From a virus, in the IMG/VR virus record IMGVR_UViG_3300025141_007010, positions 1 through 23,048 of that record: 23,048 bases of DNA; one strand, 5' to 3'. Positions within the stretch are counted from its first letter, which is position 1; the number at the start of each line of letters is the position of its first letter. The translations under genes were made by a program, and so were the position numbers. Below are positions 15,643 to 22,039 of this stretch, piece after piece. Under the pieces are notes generated by a model, which saw only the letters and a program-made list of their open reading frames with translations, did not search any database and had not been told where the DNA came from.

Positions 15643-17643
15643 ATGGGACTTTTAGATAAAGCATTGGGAAAGGTATTTTCTCCTATCATTGAAGATAGAG
15701 CTATGGAAATGAGTAAAGCTTGGCGTCAAATTTCACCAGATGATGCCAAGAGAAATGCAAAGTCTATGTTATATGACCCAATGAGTCTTGTTTACTCAAT
15801 GGGATACAAAGATAGAAGAAGTAATCTTAGCTATGACGTATTGAAGCAAATGTCTACGCAGCTTGGTATCCTGGCTGCAATTATTAATACTAGAGTAAAT
15901 CAAGTTGCTACTTTTACATCCCCGTACAGAAGAACTCGAAACATTGGTTTTGAGATAAAACACAAAGACAGAGAGCATAAGTTAACCAAAAGTGAAAAGA
16001 AGTTTATTCTAGAGTTAGAGTCTTTTATTTCTAATTGTGGTAAATATTCTCCAAATAGCTATTCGAATAAACCTCGTGATAATTTTGATCAGTTCACTAG
16101 AAAGGTGATTCGAGATCGAATGGTTTATGATCAGCTTTGTATGGAAGTTGTCCCAGATAGGCGTGGGTTGCCTTACGAATTTGTTGCTGTTGATGCGTCT
16201 ACGATACGTCTCGCAGCAGATCCCGTAGCAAATGAGAATCGAGATAAATACAAAGAAGATAAAGAGCTAAAGCCCTTTATGAATCGTTACGGCGGACTAG
16301 ACCTGAGTTACCCTACTGCGGACCCGACTAAGGGGACTCAAGTATCTCACGTGCAGGTATGGAAAGGCTCTATTATACGAGCGTATAAACCAGAAGAATT
16401 GGCTTTTTGCATCGCTAATCCAAGAACCGATGTGCATGTAAACGGGTACGGGCACTCTGAGCTTGAGCAGTTGGTAAACACAATTACTTCTCATCTTTGG
16501 GCAGAGGAGTACAATCGAAACTTCTTTAAGCAAGGCGCTGCTCCTAAGGGTATTCTTAATATTCGTGGGGATAATATTGCTCCAGAGCAATTAGAAGCTT
16601 TCAAGCGTCAGTGGATATCGAACGTAACTGGTGCTCAAAACGCTTGGCGAACTCCTATTATGCAGAGTGAAGAGATTCAGTACCTTAATATGCAAGGTAC
16701 CAATCTTGATATGGAGTATTCCAGGTGGTTGGACTACTTGATTCGCATAACATGCGCTGTATTCCTTATATCTCCAGAGGAGATTGGGTTTAGCCTTTCT
16801 GCTGGTGGTATGCAGCAGCCGCAGTTCGAGACGAATAATGAGTGGAAGATTAAAGCCTCGAAAGATAGAGGCTTGCGACCACTTCTTAGATTCTATGCTG
16901 ACTCTCTCAATCGACATATCATAGATAAGATTGATGATCACTTTTACCTTGATTTTGTTGGTCTTGATGAGTTGACAGAGAAAGAGCGAATTGAGTTGCG
17001 TCAGCAGCAGGTTCAGTTCTTTAGAACGATTAATGAAATTCGCTCTGATGAAGACTTAGACCCAGTTGAGAATGGGGATATCATTATGAATCCCATATAT
17101 CTTCAAAAAATACAGATGGAGCACTCTTTTAAAGTTGAAGCAGAACAAAGAAAAGAACAGAAAAAGATGCAGGCTGAGCAGCAAAAAATGCAGAAAGAGC
17201 AAGTTGCTCAACAGAAAGAGATGCAGCAGCAGCAACTTCAAATGCAGCAGCAGCAAGTTCAACAACAGGCTGATATGCAACAACAACAGGTTGATATGCA
17301 GCAGCAGCAAGTTAGTGGTCAGGAAGGTCAAGAAGCCGCACCGACCCCTGATCCTGCCGCTATGGGATTACCCGCTGGAGATGCACCACCTGAAGAGGGA
17401 GAGCCGCCTGCAGAGGAGGTACCGCCTGTTGAAGATGGGTCAGTTGAGGGAGAAGAGCCACCTGCTGAAGAGGGGGCAGTTGAGGGGGAAGAGCCACCTG
17501 CTGAAGAAGTAGCGCCTGAAGAAGGAGAATCTCCTGATGGGGCTGATGATGTAAGTAGGGAGGAGATGCAAGAGTTTATAAATTCTTTGCCACCAGATCA
17601 ATTACGGGGTAAAGATATCGAAGATGAAGAGGAGCCGGGATAA
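15643..17643 (+). CDS. Phage portal protein
   Basis: 666 residues. The start is the ATG 11 bases after the previous stop, with a weak gtgag ribosome site. Residues about 40-480 have the layout of a portal protein: 'LSYDVLKQMSTQLGILAAIINTRVNQVA' near the N-terminus, 'DGR/DRR-G-PYEFVAVDASTIR' in the middle, and 'AFCIANPRTDVHVNGYGHSE' followed by 'EEYNRNFFKQGAAPKG' (about 252-310). These match the large-myophage branch of HK97/SPP1-like portals. Portals form the dodecameric ring at one capsid vertex through which the terminase pumps DNA, and they nucleate head assembly. The C-terminus is unusual: a Gln/Met-rich coiled-coil-like part (about 500-566), then an acidic Pro/Glu tail (about 570-666). 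The stop overlaps the next start (TAATG). Confidence 0.93.
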   Translation: MGLLDKALGKVFSPIIEDRAMEMSKAWRQISPDDAKRNAKSMLYDPMSLVYSMGYKDRRSNLSYDVLKQMSTQLGILAAIINTRVNQVATFTSPYRRTRNIGFEIKHKDREHKLTKSEKKFILELESFISNCGKYSPNSYSNKPRDNFDQFTRKVIRDRMVYDQLCMEVVPDRRGLPYEFVAVDASTIRLAADPVANENRDKYKEDKELKPFMNRYGGLDLSYPTADPTKGTQVSHVQVWKGSIIRAYKPEELAFCIANPRTDVHVNGYGHSELEQLVNTITSHLWAEEYNRNFFKQGAAPKGILNIRGDNIAPEQLEAFKRQWISNVTGAQNAWRTPIMQSEEIQYLNMQGTNLDMEYSRWLDYLIRITCAVFLISPEEIGFSLSAGGMQQPQFETNNEWKIKASKDRGLRPLLRFYADSLNRHIIDKIDDHFYLDFVGLDELTEKERIELRQQQVQFFRTINEIRSDEDLDPVENGDIIMNPIYLQKIQMEHSFKVEAEQRKEQKKMQAEQQKMQKEQVAQQKEMQQQQLQMQQQQVQQQADMQQQQVDMQQQQVSGQEGQEAAPTPDPAAMGLPAGDAPPEEGEPPAEEVPPVEDGSVEGEEPPAEEGAVEGEEPPAEEVAPEEGESPDGADDVSREEMQEFINSLPPDQLRGKDIEDEEEPG

Positions 17644-17996
17644 TGAAGCAAGAGCAAAAGTCTATGAACGTAGACGAAGATGAAATGGAAGAAGGGAAGG
17701 CCAAAGCAGGTGAGCCACTAGCCAAACGTTATGGCTATGCATCTAGCGCACAGCAGTCTGTCGGAGTTGCTCCTACGCAAAGACAGCGCCCAGGTGGGAA
17801 CGTCTCTTCTAGTAATGCACCTGCAATGATGAAGTCTATTGAGTCCACACACGGTTCACAGTTAGCTAAAAGCTTTCCTGTAGGTAGAACTTGTGGCATA
17901 TGCAATCGTGTTTCAAAGTCTATTGACGGGTCTTTATGCCAAGATTGTAATAAGGCAATTAGTATTAGCAAGTGGCACAACTCACACTTAGGTTAG
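17643..17996 (+). CDS. Small zinc-ribbon-like protein of the head operon
   Basis: 117 residues, translationally coupled to the portal through TAATG. The first 75 residues are polar and probably disordered. Residues about 64-77 (17832-17873) are KSIESTHGSQLAKS, which aligns with the 14-residue repeat of the first protein in the window. The C-terminus has a C-x2-C-x11-C-x2-C metal site (CGIC...CQDC), typical of a zinc knuckle or ribbon. The function is unknown; the position just after the portal suggests an assembly or packaging accessory. Confidence 0.8.
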   Translation: MKQEQKSMNVDEDEMEEGKAKAGEPLAKRYGYASSAQQSVGVAPTQRQRPGGNVSSSNAPAMMKSIESTHGSQLAKSFPVGRTCGICNRVSKSIDGSLCQDCNKAISISKWHNSHLG

Positions 17997-18005
17997 GGAG
18001 AAACA

Positions 18006-18449
18006 ATGTTTGACGATAAAGCAAAGACTAGAGTGCCTTTAAATTCTCCAATGCATAAGGATAGAAATCCTTCGTTTAGAGCAAATAAAGTACATGAGTC
18101 TAAGTATGCTTCCCGCGATGCCGTATGGCAACCTGGAAACTCTATTCTGCGTAGATACGCTAATGGTATGCTAGATGTACAAGATGCTGCATCCAAGGTG
18201 GTTGAGTGCATTGGTAAGGTGCGAGATGGTGGGTTTGTTAATGAGATGGAAAAGTGTGTCCTTAGCCTGGTTATCCCAGGTATGGATATGCTGGTCCCAA
18301 GGTCTATTGCAGCTACCAAATTGAGATTGTCCCCAGAGGAGATCTTAAAAGTTCGTATGCTTGTTAGTGCTAAAACTAATGAGATGCTTAACTATAATGG
18401 TGGTAGGGGTGGCGGATCTACCCCAATGAGAACCGTAACTGTTGGGTAA
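18006..18449 (+). CDS. Hypothetical protein of the head operon (147 residues)
   Basis: The ATG at 18006 is preceded by a good ribosome site (agggagaaa, 17995-18003). It has a polar N-terminus, then a helical middle ('YANGMLDVQDAASKVVECIGKV', 'PEEILKVRMLVSAKTNEML') and a Gly-rich end. No family recognised. It lies between the zinc-ribbon gene and the next unknown gene and is probably co-transcribed with both. Confidence 0.8.
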   Translation: MFDDKAKTRVPLNSPMHKDRNPSFRANKVHESKYASRDAVWQPGNSILRRYANGMLDVQDAASKVVECIGKVRDGGFVNEMEKCVLSLVIPGMDMLVPRSIAATKLRLSPEEILKVRMLVSAKTNEMLNYNGGRGGGSTPMRTVTVG

Positions 18450-18450
18450 C

Positions 18451-19068
18451 ATGTCTAGACACTACGTTTTTGAAGATATTTTCAAAGGTATAAGGGCTGC
18501 AGGAACTGGTGCGCCTTATTTTCGCGGTAAAGTTGGTGGCCAACAGGCTGGCGAAATGGGCGGTCTTTATGTTGGTGATCAGAAGGCTAAATTTGGCCCT
18601 CGTGGTGGAAAGATTAAAAAGATTAGTCTTACTACAGGTAAGCCCATCTACTACAAGAAGTGGCAGCCAGGTAGTGGGGCTGCAGCCCCTAACATAGCTA
18701 AGCCTTCTGCAGGTGGTGGCACTCCTGACGGGTACCAAGTATACCAAGAGCATGCACGTCACGTGATTGGTAAGACTGGTAGCGGTAAAGATATTCACGC
18801 AAGGTCTAACATTAACGCTACTAAGCATTATGCTTGGGATGACCATAGAGATGCGAGCCACGCACACTTCTCTTTGACTCATTACCTTATGAACATGATC
18901 CGCGACCGTAAGAACAAGGGTAAGAAGACTGAAGGTCTTGAGAGATTGATGAATTCTCATGCAAAGTTTGCCCTTCACCATAAGAAAGAAGCCGTTAGAG
19001 ATATGCTTCACGGCAAGCTGAAGTCTAAAACGCAAGAGGACTTGGGTAAACGAAAGGCTCCAAAGTAA
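18451..19068 (+). CDS. Hypothetical basic protein with N-terminal tag-like motif (205 residues)
   Basis: The ATG at 18451 lies one base after the preceding stop; a TTG at 18442 would overlap that gene and is less likely. The protein begins MSRHYVFEDIFKGIRAAG, whose YVFEDIFKG (residues 5-13) fits the short pattern shared with the large upstream proteins. It continues with Gly-rich 'GGQQAGEMGGLYVGDQ', 'FGPRGGKIKKIS' and 'TTGKPIYYKKW', and a His-rich helical C-terminus ('NATKHYAWDDHRDASHAH'). No known domain recognised. Its stop overlaps the next start (TAATG). Confidence 0.8.
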   Translation: MSRHYVFEDIFKGIRAAGTGAPYFRGKVGGQQAGEMGGLYVGDQKAKFGPRGGKIKKISLTTGKPIYYKKWQPGSGAAAPNIAKPSAGGGTPDGYQVYQEHARHVIGKTGSGKDIHARSNINATKHYAWDDHRDASHAHFSLTHYLMNMIRDRKNKGKKTEGLERLMNSHAKFALHHKKEAVRDMLHGKLKSKTQEDLGKRKAPK

Positions 19069-19253
19069 TGAAAGAGAATTACGTCGTAGATCCATCACAA
19101 GAGATTGCGAAGTCGTTGTCTAAGTCTATTTCAGATGATGGAAGTGTTTCTAAAGTCGCAGTAAAAATAGCTCTTCTGAAAAGCTTACCTAGAGAAAATA
19201 ATATTAATAGAATATTTAACAGGATATCCGTTGAACGAGCACATGAAGAGTAA
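19068..19253 (+). CDS. Small hypothetical protein (61 residues)
   Basis: Coupled to the previous gene by TAATG and overlapping the next gene by 11-23 bases. It is short, helical and rich in K-S pairs (IAKSLSKSIS, LLKSLPRE). No domain recognised. Being in frame and translationally linked to genes on both sides makes it likely to be real. Confidence 0.65.
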   Translation: MKENYVVDPSQEIAKSLSKSISDDGSVSKVAVKIALLKSLPRENNINRIFNRISVERAHEE

Positions 19254-19674
19254 GATTGATGACCACCTAAAGAAGTTGTCTGAGAAAAAACCTCTTGAAG
19301 AATACTGTACAGATTGTGGGGCTTGCTGCAGACCATCAGTAATTATAGCGGATGGTGGGGAACCAAAATTTAGGGTTCTTCTGAAGAACTTGTATTGTAA
19401 GTTTGCAGATGTTAAAGATGAAAAAAGTAAGTGTTCAGTGTATAAAGACAGATTTAACAAAGCACCTTGGTGTGCGAACTTGAAAGAAATGGTAATTCAA
19501 GGTATAGCACCAGGGGATTGTCCGTATATAACTGAGTTGGATGGTTATAGGCCGTCTGTTGATTTAAATGACACAGAATATAAGGATTTATTACCTTTTT
19601 TGAAGATTGGATTAAAAAGTGGAGACACTTCCCCGATAGATAAAGAAGATCTCGATAAATTTTTAGATTCTTAG
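19231..19674 (+). CDS. YkgJ-like cysteine-cluster (metal-binding) protein
   Basis: The start is either TTG 19231, with an aggat ribosome site about eight bases upstream, or ATG 19243, which gives four fewer residues. The motif EYCTDCGACC (C-x2-C-x2-C-C at residues 26-33 from the TTG) is followed by further single cysteines in LYCKF, SKCSVY, PWCANL and GDCPYI. This is the layout of the YkgJ/CxxCxxCC family, whose members are thought to bind zinc or an iron-sulfur cluster. The biochemical role of the family is unclear, and finding it inside a head-assembly operon is unusual. The gene ends just before the promoter region. Confidence 0.8.
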   Translation: MNEHMKSKIDDHLKKLSEKKPLEEYCTDCGACCRPSVIIADGGEPKFRVLLKNLYCKFADVKDEKSKCSVYKDRFNKAPWCANLKEMVIQGIAPGDCPYITELDGYRPSVDLNDTEYKDLLPFLKIGLKSGDTSPIDKEDLDKFLDS

Positions 19675-19686
19675 TCTTGTTTTTTC

Positions 19687-19716
19687 TTGACCGATATATC
19701 ATCATCAATATGATAT
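19687..19716 (+). promoter_or_regulatory. Sigma70-like promoter with overlapping inverted repeat
   Basis: TTGACC (19687-19692), a 16-base spacer and TATGAT (19709-19714): each box is five of six to consensus. A 7-base inverted repeat, atatcat (19696-19702) and atgatat (19710-19716) with a 7-base loop, covers the spacer and -10 box and could be an operator. It lies in the window's only real intergenic gap (19675-19774), about 60 bases before the protease start. Predicted by eye. Confidence 0.45.
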
Positions 19717-19774
19717 TGGTTAACTTATTAATTTAGGTAGTTCCTGACTTTTTACCAGGGTGAGATTCTAAAGT

Positions 19775-20554
19775 ATGTCTATAGAAGAGTCCTTTCATTT
19801 TTGGCTTCCAATAAGTAAAGCCGCGTCCGATAAAGATGGTAAAGTGCGTATGATTGAAGGTATTGCCTCGACGCCTACTTTAGATCTTCAAAACGAACGT
19901 GTTGTACAGAATGGTATTGAGTTTAATTACTTTTTAAAACACGGATATTTTAACTGGGATCACAAGTCTGGTGCAGACAATAAAATAGGTGAACCACAAG
20001 AATGTAGAATTACTCCGAAAGGCCTTTACGTAAAAGGTTTAATTTACAAGGGTAAAAAAGTGGCTGATGCCGTTTGGGAGCATATTACTGCTTTAGCAAA
20101 TGACCCCAATTCAAACAGAAAAGTTGGGTTTTCCTTACAAGGGAAAACAGTACGTAGAAATGGTAACTCTATTTTGAAGTGTTGGATTCAAGATATTGCC
20201 ATTACTACAGCACCAATTAACTACAACACGTATTTGGACATAGTTAAATCTTTAGACGGTCAAAGTTGGTGTAATTCTGATGAATTATCTAATATTTCTG
20301 ATACTAATAAGTCTTTAGCCGCAGGGCATAGTCCTGTATTAGCTAACGAATCTCTTGACAGTAGTGCAAAAGTCCAGTTATTCGGTAGTTCAGATGAAAA
20401 AGAAGATGTTAAAGATAAAAAAGGTAAAAACAAAAAAATTACCAAGAAAAGTCTTGCACATCTAGTATCAAGTAATTTAGGTTACTCACAGGAAACATCA
20501 AATATCCTTACGGATATTCTTTTTGACCTGTCTGCCGATAGGAGAATAGACTAA
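19775..20554 (+). CDS. Prohead maturation protease (HK97/S78-like)
   Basis: 259 residues. The ATG at 19775 follows an agggtgag ribosome site. Residues about 20-155 show the serine-protease pattern of prohead proteases: MIEGIASTPTLDLQNERVV, then FNWDHKSG (H63, likely catalytic), 'IGEP...GLYVKGLI' and RKVGFSLQG (S120, likely the nucleophile). The protease cuts scaffold, capsid and often internal proteins after the prohead forms. The polar tail (about 175-259) contains 'KSLAAGHS' and 'KKSLAHLVSS', similar to K-S patterns in neighbouring proteins, and may be removed by self-cleavage or hold the enzyme in the scaffold. Position before the scaffold and capsid genes supports the call. The stop overlaps the next start (TAATG). 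Confidence 0.88.
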   Translation: MSIEESFHFWLPISKAASDKDGKVRMIEGIASTPTLDLQNERVVQNGIEFNYFLKHGYFNWDHKSGADNKIGEPQECRITPKGLYVKGLIYKGKKVADAVWEHITALANDPNSNRKVGFSLQGKTVRRNGNSILKCWIQDIAITTAPINYNTYLDIVKSLDGQSWCNSDELSNISDTNKSLAAGHSPVLANESLDSSAKVQLFGSSDEKEDVKDKKGKNKKITKKSLAHLVSSNLGYSQETSNILTDILFDLSADRRID

Positions 20555-21300
20555 TGAGTACTCAAATTGTAAAGCCACTTCCAGGTAAACACGACAAAGG
20601 TGTCGAGTGGGCAGGGGACGAGGCTGAAATGGAAAGTTGGGAAGACGATATCGATGAGAATGGTACGGACTATAGCGGTGGGAAGGTCAAGAAGAGCTTC
20701 CGCATGTATAGTCAGTTGATTCACGACGAAACTCTTCTTAAGGGAATGAACGGGGCCGAGGAAGCCGACCAAGAAGAAGATGATAAGGATCAAGATAAGA
20801 AGCTTATCCGCGAAATGATGGAAGCAAAGGAAAAGAAGGATGCCATGGGCAAATCGTTCTTCGACTTTGTTGCTCAGAGCGATATCATTTCTGAAGGTAT
20901 TGATAGCTCTCCTTTTCTTTACGAAATGGTCAAGTCTATCGGACTTAGCCTAATGAATCTGGAAAACAGAGTCGGAACCATGATGTATACCATGGATACT
21001 GACGGTGACAGTTTCGCTAAGAGCCTTGACGGTGCTTTTGGTACGTTCTCTGGTCAGCTAGACGCTATCAACGGAACGGCTGAAGACATCAACATGGCCA
21101 AGTCTGCCACTGGTTCTGCAGATAGTGTTGAGTACTTGGAAAAGGGTAACTTTGGTGCTGAGCAGCAAGTTACTCGTGCTGATGTATTAGGCGCTTTGGT
21201 TAAGGGTGTTGAGGCTGGTCGGATTTCTCCTTTGGAAGTCATCAAGTTTGAGCACACTGGTTCGATTAGCCCAGAAATTCAAAAAAGTTTAGGTCTGTAA
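20554..21300 (+). CDS. Scaffold-like head-assembly protein, paralogue 1
   Basis: 248 residues; ATG at 20554 coupled to the protease stop, with an aggaga site at 20540. It is acidic and helical, and begins with a 'SWEDDIDENGTDY' motif. K-S pairs are spaced through it (KKSFRMYS, GKSFFDF, VKSIGLS, AKSLDGAF, IQKSLGL). The C-terminus 'VLGALVKGVEAGRISPLEVIK' is nearly the same as in the next gene. Place between protease and capsid and the charged helical character suggest a scaffold or core protein; a capsid decoration role is possible. Codon choice leans to C-ending codons, as in the capsid gene, suggesting high expression. Confidence 0.72.
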   Translation: MSTQIVKPLPGKHDKGVEWAGDEAEMESWEDDIDENGTDYSGGKVKKSFRMYSQLIHDETLLKGMNGAEEADQEEDDKDQDKKLIREMMEAKEKKDAMGKSFFDFVAQSDIISEGIDSSPFLYEMVKSIGLSLMNLENRVGTMMYTMDTDGDSFAKSLDGAFGTFSGQLDAINGTAEDINMAKSATGSADSVEYLEKGNFGAEQQVTRADVLGALVKGVEAGRISPLEVIKFEHTGSISPEIQKSLGL

Positions 21301-21311
21301 GGAGAATAACG

Positions 21312-22025
21312 ATGTCTGAAGAGACTAGATTCGAAGACGAAATCGTCAAATCCCTACATAAGCTGGATGAGATCCTTTCTAAGGCTCAAATTCAGTCTGG
21401 TGAGCAATCTGATGTTAGTTGGCCTACTGAGGGCGAAGAATACGACAGTAAAGATGACACCAAGTGGGATGACGAGATCGATGATAATGGTACAGATTAC
21501 GTTGCAAAGGGCATGGAAGATGCTGATGAGCGTAAGCCTGAGGAAGAAGAGGACGAGGACGCCGACGATATGGATAAGGCCGGGTACGGCATGTCGCAAC
21601 CTCCAGTTCGTAAGGGTGTAGAAGTTAGTGAGTTTTTGAATGAGCTTACTAAGTCTATCGTTGTGTATTGTTCACAACTTGAGGACACCGTCGAAAAGTC
21701 TCTTCAGCAGATGCATCATGAGCAGGGTGAGATGGCTAAGGCTATCGCACACAATCTTGATGTGTTGAGTGGTGTACTCTCTAAGTCTGAGACTAACATC
21801 ACTCAATACGCAGATGGTCCTGCACGTGGTCCAAAAAGTATGCTTGATATGAGTAAGTCAGTGGGTGAGGCTACCCAGACTAATACGCTCGATAAAAGCG
21901 TGGTTTTAAGTGCTCTTATGAAGGGTGTTGAAGCCGGTACTGTTTCACCGCTTGAGGTGATTAAGTGCGAGCAGCTTGGGGTTCAAGCTGTAAGTCACGA
22001 CGTTGTTAAAAGCCTTTTAGCTTAA
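21312..22025 (+). CDS. Scaffold-like head-assembly protein, paralogue 2
   Basis: 237 residues; ATG at 21312 with a strong aaggagaat site. It repeats the layout of the gene before it: 'KWDDEIDDNGTDY' near the N-terminus, K-S pairs through the middle (VKSLHKL, TKSIVVY, EKSLQQM, SKSVGEA, DKSVVLS) and a C-terminus 'VLSALMKGVEAGTVSPLEVIK' followed by 'VVKSLLA'. The two genes are therefore a tandem duplication that diverged strongly in the middle. Probably a scaffold/core component acting with paralogue 1. An acidic EEEDEDADD stretch is present near residue 80. Confidence 0.72.
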   Translation: MSEETRFEDEIVKSLHKLDEILSKAQIQSGEQSDVSWPTEGEEYDSKDDTKWDDEIDDNGTDYVAKGMEDADERKPEEEEDEDADDMDKAGYGMSQPPVRKGVEVSEFLNELTKSIVVYCSQLEDTVEKSLQQMHHEQGEMAKAIAHNLDVLSGVLSKSETNITQYADGPARGPKSMLDMSKSVGEATQTNTLDKSVVLSALMKGVEAGTVSPLEVIKCEQLGVQAVSHDVVKSLLA

Positions 22026-22028
22026 TTT

Positions 22029-22036
22029 AGGAGAGG
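22029..22036 (+). promoter_or_regulatory. Strong ribosome-binding site of the capsid gene
   Basis: aggagagg ends three bases before the ATG at 22040. It is one of the best matches to the 16S tail in the window, as expected for the most abundant virion protein. Confidence 0.75.
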
Positions 22037-22039
22037 ATA

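Noticed and set aside
19643-19686. Possible intrinsic terminator after the YkgJ-like gene (aagaagatct / agattctt then a T6 run)
   Set aside because: The stem is AT-rich, needs a two-base bulge, lies inside the coding end, and the T-run is seven bases away. Too weak to call.
20522-20550. TTGACC before the first scaffold-like gene as a second promoter
   Set aside because: No acceptable -10 box occurs at 15-19 bases; the bases are coding and overlap the ribosome site.
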